Origin: Collinsella sp. zg1085
Lineage (GTDB): Bacteria > Actinomycetota > Coriobacteriia > Coriobacteriales > Coriobacteriaceae
Length of the DNA stretch: 64,000 nt
Direction of reading: 5' to 3'
Assembly (NCBI RefSeq): GCF_018889955.1
Contig: NZ_CP076545.1
Span: 806,001-870,000, forward strand
Both the position numbers and the translations under genes were made by a program. Of the stretch, positions 24,526-33,506 are shown one piece after another. The notes below the pieces were generated by a model. That model was not told where the DNA came from. It did not search any database and saw nothing but the letters and a program-made list of their open reading frames with translations. The first letter of the stretch is position 1. Every line of letters begins with the position of its first letter.

Positions 24526-25521
24526 TTACTCAAATACAGCAACCGTTTTACCTGGGCCGTGTTTAATCTTGCCGAGGTTTTGGAGCTCGTCAACTAAATT
24601 TGTTGCAGGAAAACTGTGGGCAACAATAGGGCGAATCGTTCCCGATTCAAGCGCAGGAGTAATTGTTGCAAGCTGTTCTCCGCTGGCATGCATAAAAAGA
24701 AAGCGATAGGTAATTCCATGCTTTTGAGCAGCTGCGCGCTCTTTTCGGCTCATCCACCACATAAGCGGTTTGAGATAGGGTTTGCCCAGTTGATTGGCAA
24801 ACTCAGCATCTGGATGAGAAATTACGCTAACGAGGCTACCACCGGGTTTGATAAGCTTCATAGCGCGAAATGTTTCTTGACCACCTAGAGTATCAAGTAC
24901 TACATCAACGTCTTTAATATAGTCCTCGTAGGCCTGTGTAGTATAGTCAACTACAATATCGGCTCCTAGCTTTTTTGCAAAGTCAATATCGCGTGTTGAG
25001 ACGGTTGTGGCAACCGTTGCACCAAGGTATTTGGCAACCTGAATTGCGATAGAACCCAAGCCACCAGCCCCTCCTTGGATAAATACTCGTGACCCCGGCT
25101 TAACGTGAGCTTTTTCAGTAAAGGCTTGGAGCGCTGTTAGAGTTACAAGGGGAAGAGCAGCAGCTTCAACCATAGATAGATTTTGAGGTTTTAAGGCAAC
25201 ATCGGCTGCATCCACGCATACAAACTCAGCAAAGGCACCAAGGCGCAAAATATCGGGACGGGCAAACACCTCATCGCCGGGCTTGAACTCTACAACGTCC
25301 TCACCAACTGCAACCACAACACCTGCAAATTCGTTTCCCATGGTTTGTGGCAGCTGGTATTGAAAGAGTTGCTTAAATTGGCCAGCCATAATCATGTTAT
25401 CGAGTGGGTTAAGACCAGCAGCATGAACTTGAACAAGCACCTCATGTGACCGAGCTTGCGGCTTGTCGCACTCCTTCCAAACAGCTTGCGTCTTGTATTG
25501 ACTCAGTTGTAGAGCTTTCAT
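24526..25521 (-). CDS. NADP-dependent quinone-oxidoreductase-like alcohol dehydrogenase
   Basis: A 331-residue medium-chain dehydrogenase/reductase. The N-terminal GroES-like part has HAAGLNPLDNMIMAG and GNEFAGVVVAVG, and the Rossmann part has GGAGGLGSIAIQVAKYLGA near residue 150. Zinc-ligand cysteines are absent, which places it with the zinc-free quinone oxidoreductase/enoyl reductase group. The true substrate is unknown. ATG 25521 follows GAAAGG. It stands alone on the minus strand. Confidence 0.9.
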   Translation of the reverse strand: MKALQLSQYKTQAVWKECDKPQARSHEVLVQVHAAGLNPLDNMIMAGQFKQLFQYQLPQTMGNEFAGVVVAVGEDVVEFKPGDEVFARPDILRLGAFAEFVCVDAADVALKPQNLSMVEAAALPLVTLTALQAFTEKAHVKPGSRVFIQGGAGGLGSIAIQVAKYLGATVATTVSTRDIDFAKKLGADIVVDYTTQAYEDYIKDVDVVLDTLGGQETFRAMKLIKPGGSLVSVISHPDAEFANQLGKPYLKPLMWWMSRKERAAAQKHGITYRFLFMHASGEQLATITPALESGTIRPIVAHSFPATNLVDELQNLGKIKHGPGKTVAVFE

Positions 25522-25664
25522 AGGTACCTTTCTTATACGTCCATAACAACATGCATCATCTGTATTGATGTGTGCAATGCTATGCTGGTACCCCAAACGT
25601 TTGTTTTTATACTAAAAGGTGAGTCGATTAATGATGGAATTATACGAGTGAGGCAGGGGAGAAT

Positions 25665-26051
25665 ATGATTGATGATGAACTGTTACAAGTAGCACTTGAA
25701 ACCGCTCGCGCACTCCCTGGCGTGGAAATCTACTCATTTGCTCCTGGTTTTGATGCAGCGCGTGTTGCGGGAAAATGGTTTCTTAATACAACCGTTCGCA
25801 CGCATCGCTTGGTGAATGTGAAGGCATACCCAGCAGATGTTCAATTATTGATTGAGCAGTTTGTTGGTATTACTCCTGCCTATCACATGAACAAACAGCA
25901 TTGGATATGCCTTAATCCGGCGCCTGATGTAGATGCTGGTCTTGTTGCTAAATTGGTTGAAGATGCTTACCGTATTGTGTTTGCATCATTGCCAAAATCA
26001 AAGCAAAAAGAGCTTATTGAACAGAAAGATTTCTTTGATAAAAATCTGTAA
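25665..26051 (+). CDS. MmcQ/YjbR family protein
   Basis: A 128-residue protein matching the YjbR fold: paired beta strands around KWFLNT and RLVNVKAYP, then the conserved YHMNKQHWICL. Family members resemble CyaY and are described as DNA-binding-like, but their role is not settled. The last 38 bases overlap the end of the convergent hydrolase gene, a compact tail-to-tail arrangement. Confidence 0.85.
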   Translation: MIDDELLQVALETARALPGVEIYSFAPGFDAARVAGKWFLNTTVRTHRLVNVKAYPADVQLLIEQFVGITPAYHMNKQHWICLNPAPDVDAGLVAKLVEDAYRIVFASLPKSKQKELIEQKDFFDKNL

Positions 26052-26994
26052 TAGCATCAAAGGGAATAACATCGGTTTGGTCGTATAAATCGGTATGGCT
26101 TGCATCTGGAATAATCATGAGCTCTTTATTATCACCCGTGAGCTTTTCAAAGGCGCTTTCGCTAAAGTAGCGCGAATGTGCTTTCTCGCCATGTATCACC
26201 AGAACCGGGGTTTTAATTTCATCGGTGAAGGCCAAAAACTTCGCATTTAAGAAACTAAGTGCTGAGGTGCTATTCCAACCTTCGTTTGAGTTAAGTGAGC
26301 GGGCATGATAGCCACGTTCTGTTTTGTAATAGGCATGATAATCACGCACAAACTGAGGAGCATCATCAGGAAGCGGGTCAACTACACCACCAGCACGTGC
26401 AATCTGCCCCGATTGAGCGTCTTGTGTCCGCTGCTCAGCCAGTTGTTGGCGCAATGCTTGACGCTCAGAAGAACCCATTGAGTCGTTATAGCCATACGCG
26501 GTAACGCGCGTCATGTCATACATGGTTGAGGCTACAGTTGCTCTAATACGAGGGTCAATAGCAGCAGCGTTAAGTGCAATGCCACCCCAGCCACAAATGC
26601 CTAAAATACCAATGCGACTAGCATCAACCTGACTATGCAGCGAAAGAAAGTCCACTGCTGCGGAGAAGTCCTCGGTATTAATATCGGGTGAGGCAACATT
26701 GCGCGGTGTTCCAGCGCTTTCGCCAGTGTATGAGGGGTCAAAGGCAAGCGTGACAAAGCCGCGCGCTGCAAGAATTTGGGCATAAAGACCACTTGACTGC
26801 TCTTTTACCGCACCAAAAGGTCCGCTGATAGCGATAGCAGGAAGGCTCGTTTTATTGATGAGTTCGTGAGCGATGTAGAGATCTGCCGCAAGCTCAATAC
26901 CAAAACGATTGGTGAAACTGATTTTGCTATGAGAAATAGAGGGGTCTTTGGGAAATATCTTATCCCAGTCATTTGTTAGTGTGAGTGTGCTCAT
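26014..26994 (-). CDS. Alpha/beta hydrolase of the dienelactone-hydrolase-like group
   Basis: A 326-residue cytoplasmic hydrolase. The nucleophile elbow reads GICGWGG, so the nucleophile would be cysteine, as in dienelactone hydrolase and related YcjY-type proteins, rather than the usual serine. The catalytic histidine is in PDASHTDLYD near the C-terminus. No signal peptide. It is divergent from a merR gene and its probable promoter has the 19-base spacer of MerR targets, so the regulator and its effector likely serve this enzyme. Substrate unknown. Confidence 0.85.
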   Translation of the reverse strand: MSTLTLTNDWDKIFPKDPSISHSKISFTNRFGIELAADLYIAHELINKTSLPAIAISGPFGAVKEQSSGLYAQILAARGFVTLAFDPSYTGESAGTPRNVASPDINTEDFSAAVDFLSLHSQVDASRIGILGICGWGGIALNAAAIDPRIRATVASTMYDMTRVTAYGYNDSMGSSERQALRQQLAEQRTQDAQSGQIARAGGVVDPLPDDAPQFVRDYHAYYKTERGYHARSLNSNEGWNSTSALSFLNAKFLAFTDEIKTPVLVIHGEKAHSRYFSESAFEKLTGDNKELMIIPDASHTDLYDQTDVIPFDAITDFYQRNLSVQ

Positions 26995-27128
26995 AGCCTA
27001 CCTCTTTCTTGGCCAGGAGGGTGTATTCGTGTGCGCCAAGCAAGTATTTCTCATTGATGGCGCACTGAATGTGTATAGGTATCAGGTGGGATACCTTTTT
27101 CACCCCATAGTGTTAAAACTATTTTGGT

Positions 27129-27159
27129 AGGATAAAATCTAAAGCTGACTTTAGGTCAA
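27129..27159 (-). promoter_or_regulatory. MerR-type promoter with 19-bp spacer, reading toward the hydrolase
   Basis: On the minus strand TTGACC and TATCCT are separated by exactly 19 bases, too long for normal sigma-70 use but the hallmark of MerR-activated promoters. The spacer holds the perfect dyad CTAAAG-CTGA-CTTTAG (27139-27154). The merR gene starts 21 bases away in the opposite direction. Confidence 0.8.
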
Positions 27160-27179
27160 GGACTATTTTGAGAGGGTAG

Positions 27180-27635
27180 ATGATGACTGAGTCCTATCTA
27201 AAAATCGGTGAGGTTGCAGATCGCTTTAATATTCCTGTTTCAACGCTTCGCTACTATGATAAACAGGGATTTTTCCCTGAGCTTAAACGAAGTGGTGGGC
27301 AGCGCTTGTTTAGCGAAACAGAACTACAAACCCTACATGTTATTGAGTGCTTAAAGTTATCAGGATTATCACTTGAGCAAATTGCTACTTTTATTGGCTG
27401 GTGCGCAGAAGGAGACACGAGCCTAGCCGCACGGTATGAGTTGTTTTGTGAACAAAAACGCAAGCTCAAAGAGCAATACCGTGAGCTTGAGCGGCTTGAT
27501 GCGCTGCTCACATATAAACAATGGTATTACAAAACCGCTCTTGAGGCGGGGAGTGAGGCTGCGGTACGTGAGCGCGGTGACGATGAGATTCCCGCTGACA
27601 TTCTTGTGGCACGTAGCGCTGCGTATAGGGAGTAG
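27180..27635 (+). CDS. MerR-family transcriptional regulator
   Basis: A 151-residue regulator with the MerR winged helix at the N-terminus (LKIGEVADRFNIPVSTLRYYD, then GQRLFSETEL), a coiled-coil dimerisation helix around residues 80-110 and a short C-terminal part. No cysteine cluster typical of metal-sensing MerR or SoxR is present, so an organic or stress signal is more likely. It probably activates the divergent hydrolase via the 19-bp-spacer promoter at 27129-27159 and may repress itself. The start may be ATG 27180 or 27183; GAGAGGG fits the second better. Confidence 0.9.
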   Translation: MMTESYLKIGEVADRFNIPVSTLRYYDKQGFFPELKRSGGQRLFSETELQTLHVIECLKLSGLSLEQIATFIGWCAEGDTSLAARYELFCEQKRKLKEQYRELERLDALLTYKQWYYKTALEAGSEAAVRERGDDEIPADILVARSAAYRE

Positions 27636-27728
27636 TTGCTTCTGTGCTCTGTGGTATAGGTTTACCGCGGTGCTCTTTGGATACTCGAAGTCCTAAATAT
27701 GCATACAGAAAAAAGCTCATCTTGATTA

Positions 27729-27757
27729 TTGATTCATATAGTTGAGTGTCGTATACT
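27729..27757 (+). promoter_or_regulatory. Promoter of tRNA-Pro
   Basis: TTGATT and TATACT separated by 17 bases, ending 12 bases before the tRNA. Confidence 0.7.
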
Positions 27758-27769
27758 CTTCTCTCGCGT

Positions 27770-27846
27770 CGGGACGTGGCGCAGTTTGGTAGCGCGCCTG
27801 CTTTGGGAGCAGGATGTCGAAGGTTCAAATCCTTTCGTCCCGACCA
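27770..27846 (+). tRNA. tRNA-Pro (TGG)
   Basis: Acceptor CGGGACG/CGTCCCG, D stem GCGC/GCGC, anticodon stem CCTGC/GCAGG with loop TTTGGGA (anticodon TGG), T stem GAAGG/CCTTT. CCA is encoded and TTTTT follows. Confidence 0.97.
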
Positions 27847-28026
27847 TTTTTATGCTCAAATTCCCTCTTTGTTAAAAAATTACCTTGTTGCTTAAACTTC
27901 ATTTGAATGCGGGCTCACGCGTTGTTGTTAGACGCAATGAGAGCTCTACATGCTTGATTGAGAGCACAAAACTACATGGCATCTGCTTAGTATTTTCGTT
28001 GCAGCTACGTTACAGCTTAATCCAAA

Positions 28027-28056
28027 TTGTCAGCAAGCTGGCTCACGTCGTAATAT
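28027..28056 (+). promoter_or_regulatory. Promoter of gdhA
   Basis: TTGTCA and TAATAT with an 18-base spacer, placed 53 bases before the start codon. The 180 bases upstream, between tRNA-Pro and this promoter, show nothing else. Confidence 0.6.
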
Positions 28057-28058
28057 AG

Positions 28059-29441
<1,383 letters not shown>

Positions 29442-29471
29442 GGGATAGCAAAATAGAATAGAGAGTTGTTT

Positions 29472-29502
29472 GTGCTCAGCATGTAGTTGCTGGGCACTTT
29501 TT
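29472..29502 (+). terminator. Intrinsic terminator of gdhA
   Basis: GTGCTCAGCA and TGCTGGGCAC form a 10-bp stem (one T-G pair) with a 6-base loop, followed by five T. Confidence 0.9.
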
Positions 29503-29648
29503 ATATATACGTAGGCTGGGTTTAGCAGGTTTTAGACAGCGCAGGTAGTGCGCATAAAGCATGGTCTTTACTATGCCTTTACTATCATAGAGGCGCTTGG
29601 TTTGACCGTGCGAAAACCATGGTCTTTCATTATTGCCTATAAATTCAC

Positions 29649-29676
29649 TTTGCACATCGGCGCTATCTGGTATTAT
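29649..29676 (+). promoter_or_regulatory. Promoter of tRNA-Leu
   Basis: TTTGCA and TATTAT with a 16-base spacer, ending 20 bases before the tRNA. Confidence 0.55.
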
Positions 29677-29696
29677 ATGCAGGCTGTGGCTCCTGT

Positions 29697-29780
29697 GCGG
29701 GCGTGGCGGAATTGGCAGACGCGCCAGATTTAGGTTCTGGTGGGCTTCCCGTGAAGGTTCGAGTCCTTTCGCCCGCACCA
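29697..29780 (+). tRNA. tRNA-Leu (TAG)
   Basis: An 84-base class II tRNA with acceptor GCGGGCG/CGCCCGC, anticodon stem CCAGA/TCTGG with loop TTTAGGT (anticodon TAG), a long variable arm TGGGCTTCCCGTG and encoded CCA. Confidence 0.96.
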
Positions 29781-29847
29781 TAAGCCCATATCTACGTCAA
29801 TTGGGGGTTTCGGCGCCCCATGCTCGCCGAACGTATGAGGAGGAACG

Positions 29848-31191
29848 TTGAACATCTCTGCTTCTGACGTCCAAGACGCCAAGCTCACTGCCACGGTTAC
29901 CATTCCTGCTGATGAAGTTGATGCTGCAATTAAAACAGCATTCCGTGCTGCTGCAAAGCAGTACCGCTTCCCAGGTTTTCGCGCGGGTAAGGCTCCACGC
30001 AAAGTTGTTGAGTCAATGGTTGGCAAAGACTTTGTACTTGGGCAGGCTACTAACGAGATTTTGGCTAAAAACGAGCCTAAGATTTTGAACGAGCTGGATA
30101 TTGTTCCTCTTAAGGACGCTAACTATCAAGACCTTGAATCAGTTCAAGACCATACGGATTATACCTACACCGTTGAGTTTAGCCTGCGTCCGGCTCCTGC
30201 ATTGAGTTCATATGACCCAGTCTCTATCGAGATGCCTCCTGCTGAGGTTACCGAAGCTGAGGTTGAGGCGCAAATTGAGCTGGTGCTCGACTATCAATCC
30301 AAGTTTGTTGATGTAGATCGCGCTGTTGAAGACCAAGATTTTGTTCGTGTTGATATTAAAAATCTTGAGAACGCTGAGAGCTTTGAGGGTGAAAACCAAC
30401 TGCTGCACCTTGGTTCAACTAGCCAACCCAAAGAGTTTGACCAAGCGCTTCTTGGTGCCAAGTTGGGCGATGTAAAAGAGGTAAGCTGGACACATGAGCA
30501 CCATCATGAGCATGACGATGAACACGCTCACGAGCACGCACATCACCATAAGGTTGAGCTGACGGTTAAAGCTATTCAGGTTCGCCAGGCACCAGAGTTG
30601 AGCGAAGAATCAGTCAAAGAGCTCTTTGGCTATGACAACATTGCTGCCATGCGTGAAGCTGTTAAAGAAGACCTTGCTAAAGATAAAGAGAGCCGCTTAC
30701 CTCAGCTTAAAGAGAACCGAGTGGTTTCAAAGCTTGCTGAGCGTCTTGAGCTTGAGGAGATGGACGCTGATTATGAGCAGTCTGTTTTCCAGGAGCTTGG
30801 TCAAAACTTCATGCAGAATCTTTCAGCTCAAGGCATCAATCTTGATATGTGGTTACAAATTAATGGCCTTAGCTCAGATCAGTTTATTGCAGACCTTCAT
30901 CGTCAAGCTCATGACGTTGCGCGCGAGTCTTTGGCACTTGATGCACTTGCGCGTGAGCGTGCCGTTGAGGTAAGCGAAGACGATTTAGTAGCTGCCTTTG
31001 AGTCTGCAGGCATTGAGGATATTGCTGCTAGTCGTGCTGAATTTGAGGCTCAGGGTCGCATGCCTGGTATTCGCGATTCTATCCGTCGTTCCAAGGCTGT
31101 TGATTGGCTGGTAGAGACGGCTGAGATTACTGAGGTTGATACCTTTGCAGAGTCTGAGGACAAAGATGAGGAGTCTGCTGATACTGAGTAG
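29848..31191 (+). CDS. tig: Trigger factor with histidine-rich insert
   Basis: Ribosome-bound chaperone for emerging proteins. The 447-residue protein has the ribosome-docking motif GFRAGKAP near residues 43-50, a PPIase domain (about 150-245) and the C-terminal chaperone arms. A run of about 20 residues near 215-235 carries eleven histidines among Glu and Asp, inserted in the PPIase region, and may bind nickel, zinc or other metals. The start is TTG at 29848 behind GAGGAGGA. It is the first gene of the tig-clpP-clpX order, common in bacteria, and a hairpin separates it from clpP. Confidence 0.96.
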   Translation: MNISASDVQDAKLTATVTIPADEVDAAIKTAFRAAAKQYRFPGFRAGKAPRKVVESMVGKDFVLGQATNEILAKNEPKILNELDIVPLKDANYQDLESVQDHTDYTYTVEFSLRPAPALSSYDPVSIEMPPAEVTEAEVEAQIELVLDYQSKFVDVDRAVEDQDFVRVDIKNLENAESFEGENQLLHLGSTSQPKEFDQALLGAKLGDVKEVSWTHEHHHEHDDEHAHEHAHHHKVELTVKAIQVRQAPELSEESVKELFGYDNIAAMREAVKEDLAKDKESRLPQLKENRVVSKLAERLELEEMDADYEQSVFQELGQNFMQNLSAQGINLDMWLQINGLSSDQFIADLHRQAHDVARESLALDALARERAVEVSEDDLVAAFESAGIEDIAASRAEFEAQGRMPGIRDSIRRSKAVDWLVETAEITEVDTFAESEDKDEESADTE

Positions 31192-31233
31192 GCTTGCCAA
31201 GTCTGGGTACAGTAGATTCTGAAATACGTTACG

Positions 31234-31286
31234 GATAAATGCGGTGCGCTAATCCTCTATCGAGTGATTATGGCACCGTATTTATC
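31234..31286 (+). terminator. Long hairpin between tig and clpP
   Basis: GATAAATGCGGTGC (31234-31247) and GCACCGTATTTATC (31273-31286) form a 14-bp stem with one mismatch and a 25-base loop. No T run follows, so it may be an attenuator, a processing site or a weak terminator. Confidence 0.55.
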
Positions 31287-31309
31287 ATATAAGCAGAGAA
31301 AGGATACCT

Positions 31310-31933
31310 ATGGGTCCACGTATAGAATCGTCGCTTGTTCCTATGGTAATTGAGCAAACACCTCGTGGTGAGCGCAGCTTCGACATCTACTCGCGCTTGC
31401 TCAACGACCGCATTATCTTTTTGGGCGAAGAGATTAACTCAGTTTCGGCAAATTTGGTGATTGCTCAGCTTTTGCATCTTGAGAGCCAAGCCGCCGATAA
31501 GGACATCTCACTCTACATCAATTCACCTGGTGGCGAGGTAACTGCTGGTCTTGCTATTCTTGATACCATGAACTATATCAAGCCTGCAGTTTCAACAATA
31601 TGCGTTGGCATGGCTGCGTCTATGGCAGCGGTGCTACTTGCTTGTGGTGAGCGCAACAAGCGTTTCTGCTTGCCCAACGCATCGGTCATGATTCACCAGC
31701 CAAGTGGTGGTGCCCGTGGTCAGCAAACTGAGATTGAGATTATGGCAAAAGAGATTCGTGAAACGCGTCGCCGCCTCAATCAGATATTGAGTGATGCAAC
31801 GGGTCAGCCGGTTGAAAAGATTCAAACAGATACTGAGCGTGATAACTTTATGTCAGCTGATGAAGCTTTGAGCTATGGTTTGGTTGATCGTATTGTTTCC
31901 TCACGTCTTGAGGCTGCAAAGGGTATTGAGTAA
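31310..31933 (+). CDS. clpP: ATP-dependent Clp protease proteolytic subunit
   Basis: Serine protease ring that degrades proteins fed by ClpX. The 207-residue protein has the catalytic serine in [11 protein letters not shown], the histidine in [12 protein letters not shown] and the aspartate in TERDNFMS. A short N-terminal propeptide is likely removed. AAAGGA precedes the ATG. clpX follows 31 bases downstream. Confidence 0.98.
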   Translation: MGPRIESSLVPMVIEQTPRGERSFDIYSRLLNDRIIFLGEEINSVSANLVIAQLLHLESQAADKDISLYINSPGGEVTAGLAILDTMNYIKPAVSTICVGMAASMAAVLLACGERNKRFCLPNASVMIHQPSGGARGQQTEIEIMAKEIRETRRRLNQILSDATGQPVEKIQTDTERDNFMSADEALSYGLVDRIVSSRLEAAKGIE

Positions 31934-31964
31934 TGCTTCTCTTGCATACAAAGGAGGCTTCTCT

Positions 31965-33398
31965 ATGAACGAAGATGGAACAGGTCACTCGCAAGAGGAT
32001 ATGGTGTGCTCCTTTTGTGGCAAGCGCCGTGATCAAGTTGATAAGCTGGTCAAGGCACCTAATAACACGTATATCTGTGATGAGTGTGTTGCCGCATGTA
32101 CCGAGCTTTTAGAAGCTGCAGTAACGCAGGAGTTTTTAGAGCAGCATCAATTTCATCAAGGATATGATTCAGAAAAGCCCCCACTGAGTTTTAAGACCTA
32201 TGCCTCGCCCATGCAAAACTACTTTAACTCAATGCGCAATAACAAATTGCAAGGATATTTGGGTGATGAGTATGACGAAGAGCCTGAGCCAGATGACCAG
32301 GCTCTTGAGTCGCTCATCACGGATGTCCCAACACCGCATGAAATTTATAATGAGCTTTCTAAGTATGTCATGGGACAAGAAGATGCCAAGCGTGCTATGG
32401 CAGTGGCGGTGTATAACCACTATAATCGCGTGCTTGAGCAAGAACTTAACGATGCGCTTGATTCTGAGGATGAAGTTGAGCTTTCAAAGTCAAATATCTT
32501 GTTGCTTGGACCCACTGGTACCGGTAAAACGCTGTTAGCACAAACCCTTGCTCGTGTGCTTGAGGTTCCGTTTGCAATTGCAGATGCAACCGCGCTCACC
32601 GAAGCAGGCTATGTGGGCGAAGATGTTGAAAACATTTTGCTTAAACTCATCACCGCCGCCGATGGCGATATAGAACGCGCTCAAATTGGCATTATATATA
32701 TTGATGAGATTGACAAAATTGCCCGCAAAGCAGAAAACGTCTCAATCACGCGTGATGTTTCTGGTGAAGGTGTACAGCAGGCTCTGCTTAAAATTCTTGA
32801 GGGCACAGTTGCGAGCGTACCTCCTGCAGGTGGTCGAAAGCATCCGCACCAAGACCTCTTGCAAATCGATACCACCAATATTTTGTTTATCTGTGGCGGC
32901 GCATTTGTGGGGCTTGATAAAATTGTGGCAAGCCGTGTGGGAAATAAAGGCATTGGCTTTAATTCTGAGCTTGCTGGTCCAACCAGCGCTGATGAGAACC
33001 ACCTGTTGCGTCAGGTTTTGCCGAGTGACTTAAATGATTTTGGCATGATTCCTGAGTTTGTTGGTCGTACTCCGGTCATAACGCAGACTGCTGCTCTTGA
33101 CGAAGGCGACCTTGTTCGCATTTTAACTGAGCCAAAAAACGCTATTGTTAAGCAATATCAGCGTATGTTTGCTCTTGAACACTGTGCGCTTGAGTTTGAA
33201 CAAGATGCATTGCTCGAAATTGCTCGCAAAGCACTTGAACGAAAAACCGGTGCACGGGGTCTGCGTTCTATCTGCGAAGATGTGCTCCAAACAACCATGT
33301 TTGACCTTCCGTCTGAGGAAGGTGTTGAAAAGGTTATTGTGAGTGCGGCGGCAGTACGCGGTGAAGAGGAGCCTTTGCGCGTGAGGACACAACACTAA
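31965..33398 (+). CDS. clpX: ATP-dependent Clp protease ATP-binding subunit ClpX
   Basis: AAA+ unfoldase that delivers substrates to ClpP. The 477-residue protein starts with a C4 zinc domain (CSFC and CDEC, residues about 15-43), followed by the Walker A GPTGTGKT, Walker [11 protein letters not shown], the sensor region and pore loop. ATG 31965 follows AAGGAGG; an upstream in-frame extension runs through clpP and is rejected. A variable acidic linker of about 25 residues follows the zinc domain. Confidence 0.97.
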   Translation: MNEDGTGHSQEDMVCSFCGKRRDQVDKLVKAPNNTYICDECVAACTELLEAAVTQEFLEQHQFHQGYDSEKPPLSFKTYASPMQNYFNSMRNNKLQGYLGDEYDEEPEPDDQALESLITDVPTPHEIYNELSKYVMGQEDAKRAMAVAVYNHYNRVLEQELNDALDSEDEVELSKSNILLLGPTGTGKTLLAQTLARVLEVPFAIADATALTEAGYVGEDVENILLKLITAADGDIERAQIGIIYIDEIDKIARKAENVSITRDVSGEGVQQALLKILEGTVASVPPAGGRKHPHQDLLQIDTTNILFICGGAFVGLDKIVASRVGNKGIGFNSELAGPTSADENHLLRQVLPSDLNDFGMIPEFVGRTPVITQTAALDEGDLVRILTEPKNAIVKQYQRMFALEHCALEFEQDALLEIARKALERKTGARGLRSICEDVLQTTMFDLPSEEGVEKVIVSAAAVRGEEEPLRVRTQH

Positions 33399-33506
33399 GC
33401 TCTCATATGTCTTGGTGTAAGGTGCGTTAGAATCGCTTGAGCATGCATGTGTACGTAGTGCAACTAAAGCACGTATATCGAGCATAGAATCTGAAAGGTT
33501 AGCTAT

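Noticed and set aside
33399-33506. T-box leaders before valS, thrS and leuS
   Set aside because: The gaps are short and no T-box consensus or antiterminator fold was seen; the hairpin before thrS is a simple terminator.
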